Shown here: in pieces, positions 33,116 to 41,269 of the stretch
Position numbering within the stretch: position 1 is the first letter of the stretch
Layout of the letters: every line of letters starts with the position of its first letter
DNA from: Pseudomonadota bacterium
GTDB taxonomy: Bacteria > Pseudomonadota > Gammaproteobacteria > Steroidobacterales > Steroidobacteraceae
Assembly (NCBI GenBank): GCA_023433705.1
Contig: JAEYUC010000001.1
Coordinates: forward strand, 1-61,148
Direction of reading: 5' to 3'
DNA: 61,148 nt
Program-made: the position numbers and the translations under genes
Notes under the pieces: model-generated
Databases searched by the model: none
Told to the model about the DNA's origin: nothing
Seen by the model: only the letters and a program-made list of their open reading frames with translations

Positions 33116-34254
33116 CAGCGGCGACCCAGTGCGGCGACGGCATCGTAAACGGGCTTCTTGTTCAGCTTCCGATCGAACAGCAGCGGATAGTTGGTCCGGC
33201 CGCGTACCGGGAAATTGTTCTTCCACGACTCGCCGTCGTGCATGCCCCAGAAAGTGACCCGCTCGATCTTGTCGCGATTCTTGAGCAGTAGTTCGAAGAA
33301 CCGCTTGTAGCGATCGATCTGTTCCTGCTCCACTTCTTTCGGCAATCCGTCGACGTAAGGATTGAGTTTATCGGCGTATTTCTCGACGGCCGAGATCTCG
33401 GCGCCGGTATTCGCCGATGGCCGCGGCAGCACATCGACTTCGAGCTCGGTCACGTGCACCTTCAGCCCTTCCGCGGCGATCGCTTCGATGCTTGCCTCGT
33501 ATTCGCGCAGATCCGGATAGTCGAGGCCAATGTGACCTTGGAATCCGACGCCGTGAATGGGGATGCCGCGCCGCTTGTAGTCGCGAATCCGCTCCACCAG
33601 GAAGGCGCGCCGGCCGGGATTGTGCTCGTTGTAGTCGTTATAGATGAGATGCGCCTTCGGATCGGCGTCATGCGCGAGCTGAAAGGCTCTTTCCATGTAA
33701 GTTGGGCCGAGAATCTTGAGCCACTGCGTCTGGCGCCAGCCTTTCTCATCCTCGTCGATCGCTTCGTTGACGACGTCCCAGATGCCGATCCGGTTGCGAT
33801 ATCGCCCGACGACCGTGGCGATGTGGTTCTCCATTCGTGCAGCGAGCCGATCCTTGGAAACGGGATTTCCACTCTCATCGCGGAAAACCCATCTCGGCAC
33901 CTGCGAGTGCCACACGAGCGTGTGCCCGACGATGCGCATGCGATGTTCAGTGCCGAAATCCACGAACTGGTCCGCCGGCGCCCAGTTCCAACGATCTTCC
34001 TCAGGATGGATCTCCACCCATTTCATGCAGTTTTCCGCGGTGATCGAATTGAACTCGCGGGCAATCAAGTCGCGCTGTGTGGGATCGGCGCTCTCCAGCG
34101 TGCGCCGGTTGATCGCCGTGCCTATCAGGAAGTCGCCCTTGAACGCGTCCTTCAATCCCGACTCGCGAGCCGCGGCATGAACAGCACCAGAGCGAAGGGT
34201 CATCGCCGTGACGGCGGCGGCCAGGGACGTGAATCGGCGACGTGAAATCGGCAT
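33115..34254 (-). CDS. Secreted GH10 endo-1,4-beta-xylanase
   Basis: A 379-residue glycoside hydrolase of family 10. The N-terminus MPISRRRFTSLAAAV is a twin-arginine signal. The barrel shows AENCMKW, GHTLVWHSQVP, the acid/base glutamate in WDVVNEAIDE (Glu164), the nucleophile in HVTELEVDV (Glu269), and TFWGMHDGESW. All catalytic residues are present, so it should cleave xylan internally. The start was set at ATG 34254; the longer frame runs into the cupin gene. It may be cotranscribed with the cupin gene 94 bases upstream. No carbohydrate-binding module is present. Confidence 0.92.
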   Translation of the reverse strand: MPISRRRFTSLAAAVTAMTLRSGAVHAAARESGLKDAFKGDFLIGTAINRRTLESADPTQRDLIAREFNSITAENCMKWVEIHPEEDRWNWAPADQFVDFGTEHRMRIVGHTLVWHSQVPRWVFRDESGNPVSKDRLAARMENHIATVVGRYRNRIGIWDVVNEAIDEDEKGWRQTQWLKILGPTYMERAFQLAHDADPKAHLIYNDYNEHNPGRRAFLVERIRDYKRRGIPIHGVGFQGHIGLDYPDLREYEASIEAIAAEGLKVHVTELEVDVLPRPSANTGAEISAVEKYADKLNPYVDGLPKEVEQEQIDRYKRFFELLLKNRDKIERVTFWGMHDGESWKNNFPVRGRTNYPLLFDRKLNKKPVYDAVAALGRR

Positions 34255-34297
34255 CTTTGGCGAGTCCGTGCAGAGGGAGGTTCTGCATTCAAACCCA

Positions 34298-34316
34298 CTT
34301 GTCTGAACACGACAAG
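34298..34316. promoter_or_regulatory. Inverted repeat upstream of the xylanase gene
   Basis: CTTGTC-N7-GACAAG, a perfect six-bp dyad 44 bases before the xylanase start codon. It could be an operator; the binding factor is unknown. Confidence 0.3.
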
Positions 34317-34348
34317 ATCTCGGCACGGACTCCGGGATGCCGCGGCGC

Positions 34349-34816
34349 TCAGCCGTGTTTGTCGGGCCGGGAGACAGGAGGCTGCACGGACCACTCGGGC
34401 GGCTGGTCATCCTGGTCCGCTTCGCCTTCCTCGAAACTCTTGTGGATCTTGCCGGGCTTGTGGTGCGCCGGTGCGTAGATCGCATAGATCTGCATCGGCT
34501 CATCACCGATGTTCGTGACGTTGTGCCACGTTCCCGCGGGCACGAGGATGCACCAGCCATCCGACACTTCCCTGTCGAACGTGAGCTGATCCTTGGCCGG
34601 GCCCATCTGCACGCGGCCGCGCCCGGCGTCGAGGCGAAGGAACTGGTCCGTGTCCGGATGCGATTCGAGCCCGATGTCACCGCCGACGGGAATCGACATC
34701 AGTGTGACCTGCAGGTATCGGCCGCTCCAGACCACGGTCCGATAGTTCCCGTTTTCGAGCGTCGCCTGTTCGAGGTCGAACGATTGCGGCTGCGGGCCGA
34801 TGTCCTTGATGGTCAC
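34349..34816 (-). CDS. Cupin-domain protein
   Basis: A 155-residue single-domain cupin. The metal-binding pattern is seen as GLESHPDTDQFLRLDAGRGR and AGTWHNVTNIGDEPMQI. GTG 34816 was chosen because GGAGG lies four bases upstream and the longer frame encodes unconserved residues. The C-terminal tail (HHKPGKIHKSFEEGEADQDD) is charged. Function could be sugar isomerase/epimerase-like or ligand binding; the sequence does not decide. It precedes the xylanase gene on the same strand. Confidence 0.75.
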   Translation of the reverse strand: MTIKDIGPQPQSFDLEQATLENGNYRTVVWSGRYLQVTLMSIPVGGDIGLESHPDTDQFLRLDAGRGRVQMGPAKDQLTFDREVSDGWCILVPAGTWHNVTNIGDEPMQIYAIYAPAHHKPGKIHKSFEEGEADQDDQPPEWSVQPPVSRPDKHG

Positions 34817-35061
34817 AGTGCCTCCGGGAGGTTGCGTCTGGCCGGCGCACATTGCCTCACAAGCGCATCTTTGCGCTGTCAGCGCGTGATGGCGCGAGTG
34901 TAGGACGGGCTTCGCGCCGCGACCGTGGATTCTGTCGGGCGCGCACGGGGCGCCGGCCATTTAATCGGGGGCGACGTCGCCATGACGTCACGGGCATGAC
35001 CGGGATCAGTCTCGAAAGCATCGCGCAGGGCGATTCGCGGCAGGCGAGACGCGGGACGGCG

Positions 35062-35067
35062 TATCCT
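35062..35067 (+). promoter_or_regulatory. Putative -10 element of the GNAT gene
   Basis: TATCCT ends six bases before GTG 35074. The match is modest; it is included because the spacing recurs at other GTG-start genes. Confidence 0.3.
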
Positions 35068-35073
35068 GTCGCC

Positions 35074-35559
35074 GTGATCGGGAACCTCGACATCCGACTC
35101 GCCTCGCAGGCCGACGCGGCCGAGATCGCGGCGATGGCGCGCGATTACATCGAGCGGGGCCTGCCGTGGACCTGGACCGAGGCGCGCGTGGCCTTCTCGA
35201 TCGCGTCGCGGGAAACGAACGTGGTCGTCGCGCGCGAGGCGGGCGCCATCGTCGGCTTCGGCATCATGTCCTATCCACACGACGACGCGCACCTGCTGCT
35301 GTTCGCCGTGCGGCCCGAGTATCGCCGCCGCGGCGTCGGCAGCGCGATGTTGTCGCTGCTCGAAGGAGTGGGGCGCGAGCTCGGCATGCGCCGCATCCGC
35401 GTGGAGTGCCGCCGCGACAATGACGCCGCTCGCAATTTCTACGCCGAACACGGATACCACGAGCTGGAAATCCATCGCCGCATGTATCGCGGACTGGCCG
35501 ACGGGATTCGTCTCGAAAAATGGTTGACCGACGATACCGGAGGGGTGGAATCACCATGA
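35074..35559 (+). CDS. GNAT-family N-acetyltransferase
   Basis: About 161 residues forming one GNAT domain: LDIRLASQADAAEIAAMA at the start, the acetyl-CoA pyrophosphate loop in FAVRPEYRRRGVGSAML, and the C-terminal NFYAEHGYHELEIHRRMYRG. GTG 35074 puts the start just before the domain; ATG 34996 would add 26 unconserved residues. The substrate is unknown. Its stop overlaps the next gene (ATGA). Confidence 0.8.
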   Translation: MIGNLDIRLASQADAAEIAAMARDYIERGLPWTWTEARVAFSIASRETNVVVAREAGAIVGFGIMSYPHDDAHLLLFAVRPEYRRRGVGSAMLSLLEGVGRELGMRRIRVECRRDNDAARNFYAEHGYHELEIHRRMYRGLADGIRLEKWLTDDTGGVESP

Positions 35560-35912
35560 GTCCCTGGAGCATCGATACTGCAACGAAGACAGGGCCGCGT
35601 CCGGCTCGAACCGCCGTGTCCGCGATCGTCACCGGTTGCGTCACGGCCGTCTTGTTGCTCGCGTTCGCCACTTATCAGCACGCGCCCGACAAGGCCAGGC
35701 GCGCGCTCTGGGTTCCTTCGTTGATCGTCCACGCGATCGTGGTGCGCTGCCCGGAAAATCGGCGCCTTCCACCCAATGAATGTCCGTCGAAGATTCCGGC
35801 GAATCTGGCCGTGCTTTTCGGATCCTTTTTCGTGATCTATTTCATCCTGGGCGCCGGCATTGGCGCCGCGGTCGTGACCGTGCGCCGCCGAACCCGGAAA
35901 GATAGCGCATGA
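35556..35912 (+). CDS. Hypothetical two-helix membrane protein
   Basis: A 118-residue protein not recognised. Hydrophobic helices lie at about 20-40 and 83-108, joined by a loop with two cysteines (65 and 76) that may form a disulfide. The end is basic (RRRTRKDSA). Its start overlaps the GNAT stop, suggesting coupled expression. Confidence 0.6.
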   Translation: MSPWSIDTATKTGPRPARTAVSAIVTGCVTAVLLLAFATYQHAPDKARRALWVPSLIVHAIVVRCPENRRLPPNECPSKIPANLAVLFGSFFVIYFILGAGIGAAVVTVRRRTRKDSA

Positions 35913-35930
35913 AAATGAGCGCGGTGCCGA

Positions 35931-36836
35931 TCAGCTCGCGCGCAGCGCGAACTCGATCGCCGCGCACGTCGCGACGACCTGCGCCAGGTTGCACTGCTCC
36001 GGTGTAGTTCGCGGACTGTCCGGATAAACCTCGGTCGTGGTCGTGTAACGCGCGCCCGTCACGCCCGCGCACAGGCCTAACTTCCGCAGCGGATATTCGA
36101 TCACGCCGGGCGATACCACCGGCGAGCCGATGATCTCGTTCCTGTCGTCCGCCGGCGCGATGTGCGTGACCTTCGAAACGGCGTCGATGATCGCCCGCTG
36201 GAACTCGGGCTGCCGGTTCTCGAGGTCGTCGACCAGGTAGAAGCCGTCCGGGATGATGCCGGGCTCGTGAGCCTTGCCGTCGCGCGCGGCGAGCGCCGGA
36301 CGGAATTCGCTCTCGTCGGAGTCGGTCGTCTCGTGCAGGTCGATGTGCATGAGAAATCGCCCGCGCAGCGGCGCGACCAGGCGCATCAATGCCTGTGCTT
36401 CTTCCGCGGCGCCGCCGTCCTTGAAGGAACGATTCGGATCGACGGCATGCGCATTCCAGCGATGGATGCGTTCGTAGCCCCAGGGACTCACGCAGGGCGC
36501 CACGAGCAGGTTCACCGGATAATCGGCCGCGCGCTGTTCGAGGAACTGCAACGCGCCGTGCACGCCGCTGGTCTCGTAGCCGTGCACGCCACCGGTGACG
36601 AGCATCACGGGGCGCTGGTCGTTCCAGCCGCGGCTGCGCAGCGCGAGGAGGGCATAACGATCCGGCGAATAGTCGAGCTGCCCGTACTGCTCGACATCGA
36701 ATCGCGTCGCGAGGCGTTCGATGCGCGCGACGACGTCATCAGCGTAGCTGCGCAGCTTGCGCTGCCGCGCGAGCCACTGTTCGCGCTCGGGTGCACCCCA
36801 GGCCACGCCAGGAGTGCCGATGGGGAAGGGATTCAG
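35931..36836 (-). CDS. M14-family zinc carboxypeptidase-like metallopeptidase
   Basis: About 301 residues. The M14 zinc site is seen as GGVHGYETSG (His and Glu ligands) and HIDLHETTDSDE, with a later glutamate in TTTTEVYPDSP. The first ATG/GTG is GTG 36806 (291 residues), but the frame upstream still looks like protein of this family (NPFPIGTPGVAWG). A CTG at 36836 has GAGG eight bases before it and would include that segment, so a CTG start is proposed. Relatives include DUF2817/succinylglutamate-desuccinylase-like enzymes. There is no signal peptide. Confidence 0.72.
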   Translation of the reverse strand: MNPFPIGTPGVAWGAPEREQWLARQRKLRSYADDVVARIERLATRFDVEQYGQLDYSPDRYALLALRSRGWNDQRPVMLVTGGVHGYETSGVHGALQFLEQRAADYPVNLLVAPCVSPWGYERIHRWNAHAVDPNRSFKDGGAAEEAQALMRLVAPLRGRFLMHIDLHETTDSDESEFRPALAARDGKAHEPGIIPDGFYLVDDLENRQPEFQRAIIDAVSKVTHIAPADDRNEIIGSPVVSPGVIEYPLRKLGLCAGVTGARYTTTTEVYPDSPRTTPEQCNLAQVVATCAAIEFALRAS

Positions 36837-36950
36837 TGCGGGATCCTCGTGCGCGGCACCGTTGCCGCGACCGCATTCTAAGCTGCCGACGACTCCGAGC
36901 GGGTGAGCCGAACGGCGGCGTGGTCGCGGATGCTCCGGGTCGCGCTCGGA

Positions 36951-37667
36951 CTATCGGCGACTGACTCGCTGCGCATTCGCAACGGCGCGCGCGAGGAAGT
37001 CAGCCGCGTCCTCGATATCGGCGTGCACCTCGCATTTGGCGCCGCGTCTCTCGCAGCTGCGCTGCAGGCTGTACAGATCCTTCAGTCGGCGCTGCGCGCG
37101 GTCGACATCTCCGTCCATCAGTTCCAGCAGGCCAACGCGAAAATGGGCGTCGAACAGCAGGATTTCCTTGGATTCATGGATGACGCGCTTGAGGGACTTC
37201 TTGGCCTCGGGGAGCCGACCGAGCTGAATTTGCGCGAGTCCGATCATGTAGAGCTGCCACTGGGGGCTGTGGCAGGTGCGTTCGGCGATTTCGTCGGCGC
37301 GTTGCGGATTGTTGAAGAAGGCAGGCGAGTTGCCGCTCCAGTTGGGTGTCGCCAGGCCGGCCGCGGCTCTCACGCTGCTTTGCGTGGCATCGGCGATCGC
37401 GTTTTCGAACGCGGACTCGGTCAGCCGCTCGAGGCGCCGGATGCAGCGATAATTGTTCTTGAACTCGGCTTCGGCGGTGACGAAATCGCCCGTCAGGAAT
37501 GCGTACATCGCCTTGTCGCCGCGAAAACCCCGGACGACGACTTCCTGGTCTGCGCCGCCGTCCGCTTGGGTCGTGGCTTGAGCAGGCGCAGGCGCCTCTT
37601 GTGCCGCGGTGAAGGAAACGGCGACACACCAATTCAACAGGGCAGTGACCAGCCAGCGAGTTCTCAT
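36951..37667 (-). CDS. Secreted TPR-type protein with N-terminal TonB-box-like motif
   Basis: A 238-residue protein with a signal peptide (1-22, FTAA). After cleavage comes QEVVVRGFRG (41-50), which resembles the TonB box of outer-membrane receptors. The remainder is helical with TPR-like units (AMYAFLTGDFVTAEAEFKNN; LYMIGLAQIQLGRLPEAKKS; FRVGLLELMDGDVDRAQRR) and paired cysteines. ATG 37667 was chosen because the signal peptide starts there. The gene diverges from the dehydrogenase gene. Function unknown. Confidence 0.65.
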   Translation of the reverse strand: MRTRWLVTALLNWCVAVSFTAAQEAPAPAQATTQADGGADQEVVVRGFRGDKAMYAFLTGDFVTAEAEFKNNYRCIRRLERLTESAFENAIADATQSSVRAAAGLATPNWSGNSPAFFNNPQRADEIAERTCHSPQWQLYMIGLAQIQLGRLPEAKKSLKRVIHESKEILLFDAHFRVGLLELMDGDVDRAQRRLKDLYSLQRSCERRGAKCEVHADIEDAADFLARAVANAQRVSRR

Positions 37668-37835
37668 TATTCGACTCCGTTTGCCGAAAGCAGGTCTTGT
37701 TTTACGGGCACGGTTGGTATTCCGCCTTCCGTGACTCTCATGAGTTTCCCTCAGCAAGCGAACAATTGCATGTTGCGACCGTCGTCGCCGAATATTGCTG
37801 CCCCTTCCGCGATGCCGGCGACTGTCACATTTGTT

Positions 37836-40547
37836 ATGAACCTATACGAAAAGTCCTTGTGTCTCCTCCCGGCCTCCGTGCTGGCAATCTTGCTGGCGTC
37901 CTGCTCGACTCCCGAGGTGTCCGACGCTCCCGCCGGAACCCAGGGGCACAACCATGGCCACGCCCACGATCATGGGCAGTCGCCGCCGGCCCCGGCCTCC
38001 ATCGCGCTCTCGCCGGAAGAGTCGATCGCCACGATGCAGGTACCCCCCGGATTTCGCCTCGAGCCGGTGCTCGCCGAGCCACACATCGCGGAGCCCGTGA
38101 TGGTCGCCTTCGACGGCAATGGCCGCATGTACGTCGCCGAGATGCGCACCTACATGCAGGACGCCGACGGCACCGGCGAGATGCAGCCGACCAGCCGCGT
38201 CTCGCGCCATGAGGACACCGACGGCGACGGCGTCTACGACAAACACACCGTCTTCGCCGACAAACTACTGCTGCCGCGCATCCTTCTCCCGCTCGATGAC
38301 CGCATCATCATCGGCGAGACGAACACCAACGATCTCTACATCTACCGCGACAGCGACGGCGATGGCGTTTCCGACGAAAAGACCCTGTGGTTCGAAGGCG
38401 GCAGGCGCGGCGGCAACATGGAGCACCAGCCGAACGGCCTGGTTTGGGCCATGGACAACGGGCTCTACGCCACGTTCTACGACTACCGCCTGCGCATGGG
38501 CGCCGACGGCAAGGCGGTGAAGGAATCGATTCCGGTCAACGGCGGCCAGTGGGGACTGACGCAGGACGACTGGGGCAAGGTCTGGTTCGTCAACGCCGGC
38601 AACGAAACCGGTCCGGTCCACTTCCAGCAGCACATCATCTACGGCCAGTTCTCCGCGCCGGATGAACTCGTCGGCCGCTACAAGGTAGTTTGGCCGATCG
38701 CGCGCGTGCCCGACACGCAGGGCGGTCCCGGCCAATTGCGCCCGGACAATACGCTCAACCACTTCACCGCGACCAGCGGCCAGGACATCTTCCGCGGCGA
38801 CCGGCTGCCGGCCGAGTTGCGCGGTGATTTGTTCTTCGCCGAGCCCGTCGGCCGCCTGGTCCGCCGCACGCGCGTGACGGTCGAGGATGGCATCACGCGC
38901 CTGGTCAACGCATACGAAGACCAGGAAGGCGAATTCATCCGCGCGACCGATCCGTTGTTCCGTCCGGTCAACACGATCACCGCGCCGGACGGCACGCTTT
39001 ACATCGTCGACATGTACCGCGGCATCATTCAGCAGGCCAACTGGACGCGCAAAGGCACGTACCTGCGCGAACAGATCGAAGCTCTCGACCTGCAGAAGGA
39101 GATCGGTCGCGGACGCATCTATCGCGTGCGTCACGAGAAATTCGCGCCCGGTCCGCAGCCGCGCATGCTCGACGAGACGCCCGCGCAGTGGGTGGGCCAC
39201 CTGTCGCATCCGAACGGCTGGTGGCGCGATACCGCGCAGAAGCTTCTCGTGCTCCGCCGCGACCTCTCCGTCGTGCCGGCCCTGACCAAACTCGCGAGCA
39301 CCGATGCGACCGACCCGCGTCCGCGCCTGCACGCGATGTGGACGCTCGACGGACTCGGCGCGCTCGACGACAAGGTCATTCAAGGCGCGCTCAAGGCCGC
39401 GGATCCGCAGGTGCGGATGGCGGGGCTGCGGCTGTCGGAGTCGCGCCTCGACGCCAGGACACCGGCCAAGGCGCCGCTCGCCGTCGCCGCACGCGGCGCG
39501 CTGAAGGACGCCGATCCGCGCGTCACCATCCAGGCCATGTTGTCGTTGCGACGTGCCGGTCTGCCTGATGCGGAAAAGGACATCCGGGCCACTGCCGCGG
39601 CTTCCACTTCCGCCGGCGTCTTCGCGATCAACGAGCAGCTCTGGGACGAGGCGAACAACGAGGACCCGCAGCTCATCCGTCTGCTGGGCGCCAATGGCCT
39701 CAAGGCCTACCGCGCGGGCGGCACGTTGTACGGCTCGCTGTGCTTCGCCTGTCACGGCACGGATGGGCGCGGCGCGCCCATGCCGGGAGCGGAAGGACGA
39801 ACCATCGCGCCCTCACTGGTGGGATCCGCGCGAGTGATCGGCGACGAACGCGCCGCGATCGCGATCCTGCTGCACGGCCTGCAGGGCAACATCGACGGCG
39901 TGGATTACGGCGCGCCCATGGTGCCGATGAATTCGTACTCGGATGCCGAGCTCGCCAACGTGCTCACATACATCCGCAACAGCTTCGGCAACCGCGCGCC
40001 GGCCGTGGCGCCGGAGGCGGTGGCCGCCCGCCGCGCCGCGGACGCCGCGCGTACTAACTACTGGACCCTCGCGGAGCTCACGGGCCGGATTCCCGCGCTC
40101 GGGGTGCCGCGCAAGCGCTTCGAGCGCCGCGCCGAGTGGAAGCTGGTCGCCAACATGGAGGCGCGCGACAACGCTCCCCCCGAGGCCATGCTCGACGGCG
40201 ACCCGAAGACGGGGTACTTCACCAAGGGCTTCAAGCCGTTCCCGGTGGAGACGCTGACGGTGGAGCTGCCCGCGCGCAGCCGGATCATGGGCGTCGAGGT
40301 CGACTCCCGCGGCGAGAAGACGCCGCGCGGCGAGGATCAGGGCTGGGCGCCGGTCTACAGTCTCGAGGTGTCGGACGACGGCAAGACATGGACGATGGTC
40401 GCACCGCACGTGGTGGGCGAACCGCACGCACGACTCAATCTCGCCACGCCGGTCGAAGCGCGCCACCTGCGCATCGCCATCACAGAGAAGGAGGGCTGGC
40501 AGCCCTGGGTCATCAAGGAACTCAATATTTACGGCGAGGAAGGCTGA
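37836..40547 (+). CDS. Lipoprotein dehydrogenase with HEAT-like repeats, cytochrome c and discoidin-like domain
   Basis: A 903-residue lipoprotein. The signal ends LASC (Cys23); a His-rich stretch (HNHGHAHDHG, near 40) follows. Residues about 60-430 form a beta-propeller of the PQQ-type/membrane-bound dehydrogenase family (PPGFRLEPVLAEPHIAEPVM; EDTDGDGVYDKHTVFAD; DGTLYIVDMYRGI). HEAT-like helices follow, then a class I cytochrome c with CFACH (636-640), and a C-terminal F5/8-type beta-sandwich. Such proteins oxidise sugars or other carbohydrates in the periplasm; the substrate is unknown. The start was moved from 36903 to ATG 37836, where the lipoprotein signal begins. Confidence 0.82.
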   Translation: MNLYEKSLCLLPASVLAILLASCSTPEVSDAPAGTQGHNHGHAHDHGQSPPAPASIALSPEESIATMQVPPGFRLEPVLAEPHIAEPVMVAFDGNGRMYVAEMRTYMQDADGTGEMQPTSRVSRHEDTDGDGVYDKHTVFADKLLLPRILLPLDDRIIIGETNTNDLYIYRDSDGDGVSDEKTLWFEGGRRGGNMEHQPNGLVWAMDNGLYATFYDYRLRMGADGKAVKESIPVNGGQWGLTQDDWGKVWFVNAGNETGPVHFQQHIIYGQFSAPDELVGRYKVVWPIARVPDTQGGPGQLRPDNTLNHFTATSGQDIFRGDRLPAELRGDLFFAEPVGRLVRRTRVTVEDGITRLVNAYEDQEGEFIRATDPLFRPVNTITAPDGTLYIVDMYRGIIQQANWTRKGTYLREQIEALDLQKEIGRGRIYRVRHEKFAPGPQPRMLDETPAQWVGHLSHPNGWWRDTAQKLLVLRRDLSVVPALTKLASTDATDPRPRLHAMWTLDGLGALDDKVIQGALKAADPQVRMAGLRLSESRLDARTPAKAPLAVAARGALKDADPRVTIQAMLSLRRAGLPDAEKDIRATAAASTSAGVFAINEQLWDEANNEDPQLIRLLGANGLKAYRAGGTLYGSLCFACHGTDGRGAPMPGAEGRTIAPSLVGSARVIGDERAAIAILLHGLQGNIDGVDYGAPMVPMNSYSDAELANVLTYIRNSFGNRAPAVAPEAVAARRAADAARTNYWTLAELTGRIPALGVPRKRFERRAEWKLVANMEARDNAPPEAMLDGDPKTGYFTKGFKPFPVETLTVELPARSRIMGVEVDSRGEKTPRGEDQGWAPVYSLEVSDDGKTWTMVAPHVVGEPHARLNLATPVEARHLRIAITEKEGWQPWVIKELNIYGEEG

Positions 40548-40592
40548 GGGCCTCACCGCCGTGATCTTCGCGAAAACACAAAGGGAAAAATC

Positions 40593-40985
40593 ATGAAAAT
40601 CCGATCCTTCCTCGGCGCTCTCGCGCTGCTCGTCGCCGCCGCCGCCCCGGCCAACGCGGCCGACCTTCTCGGCCGCTGGACCGCGGAATTCGAGTCTCCC
40701 ATCGGCGTGCAGAAGTACGTCTACGAGTTCAAGAGTTCGGGCGATGCGCTCGCGGGCGAGGCCACCTACGATCACTCGCTCGGCAAGGGCACGGTGTCGC
40801 TCAAGGACGTAAAGGTCGAAGGCGACAAGGTCAGCTTCACCGAGCCGCTCACGATCGATGGCAACACCATCACCATCACTTACAGCGGCACGCTCGCGGG
40901 CGATGAGCTCAAGCTCACGCGCAACGTGGGTGAATTCGGCTCCGAGCAGCTGACCGCCAAGCGCGCCGCGCCTCCGGCGACCTGA
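40593..40985 (+). CDS. Small secreted beta-barrel-like protein
   Basis: A 130-residue exported protein (signal peptide 1-22, ANA-AD) made of short beta strands: LLGRWTAEFES, GVQKYVYEFKSSG, LAGEATYDHS, ITYSGTLAGDELKLTR. The pattern is that of a small lipocalin-like or DUF-type domain often found beside carbohydrate dehydrogenases and ThuA proteins. It follows the dehydrogenase by 45 bases and is probably cotranscribed. It is not assigned to a characterised family. Confidence 0.7.
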   Translation: MKIRSFLGALALLVAAAAPANAADLLGRWTAEFESPIGVQKYVYEFKSSGDALAGEATYDHSLGKGTVSLKDVKVEGDKVSFTEPLTIDGNTITITYSGTLAGDELKLTRNVGEFGSEQLTAKRAAPPAT

Positions 40986-41035
40986 CGTCCGTCATCCGGA
41001 GAGGCGTGGCGCGCGCTCCGGATCTGGAGGACGTC
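40984..41035 (+). terminator. Nested hairpin after the small secreted protein
   Basis: GACGTCC/GGACGTC (7 bp) encloses ATCCGGAG/CTCCGGAT (8 bp) around a GC-rich loop, overlapping the stop codon of the preceding gene. No U-run, so probably a structured 3' end. Confidence 0.5.
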
Positions 41036-41074
41036 GATAGTTAGGCGTCCGGACGAGTGCACGTGACTGTCGTT

Positions 41075-41109
41075 GCCGGGTGCGAACCCGCTGAAGGTTC
41101 GCGCCCGGC
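41075..41109. terminator. 14-bp hairpin in the gap before the ThuA gene
   Basis: GCCGGGTGCGAACC pairs with GGTTCGCGCCCGGC around CGCTGAA, 13 Watson-Crick pairs and one G-U. It lies in the 284-base gene-free gap 40986-41269, which holds two hairpins, one CTAACTA-type heptamer (41038-41044) and a -10 element. Role as terminator or leader structure is open. Confidence 0.5.
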
Positions 41110-41211
41110 CAATTCTCCTTCTTCCCGGGTCTCGCGATCGACGACGTGGCCCAGGTATTCGCCAGGGATTCGCGGGCCGCATCGGTGGCCAGATCGGCCC
41201 GCCGCGCGCGT

Positions 41212-41217
41212 ATACTC
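41212..41217 (+). promoter_or_regulatory. Putative -10 element of the ThuA gene
   Basis: TATACT, 52 bases before the ATG at 41270. The -35 region is poor. A separate promoter here would make the ThuA gene independent of the dehydrogenase operon. Confidence 0.4.
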
Positions 41218-41269
41218 CACCGAGTCGCGGCCGCGGTGCGGTCGTGGAGACTCATACGACGGAGACACG

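Noticed and set aside
36903..37835. 311-codon N-terminal extension of the dehydrogenase
   Set aside because: It overlaps the antisense TPR gene, which has a signal peptide, and the lipoprotein signal of the dehydrogenase starts at 37836.
38265..39755. 496-codon minus-strand frame opposite the dehydrogenase
   Set aside because: Antisense shadow; the plus strand has a lipobox, a propeller and CFACH.
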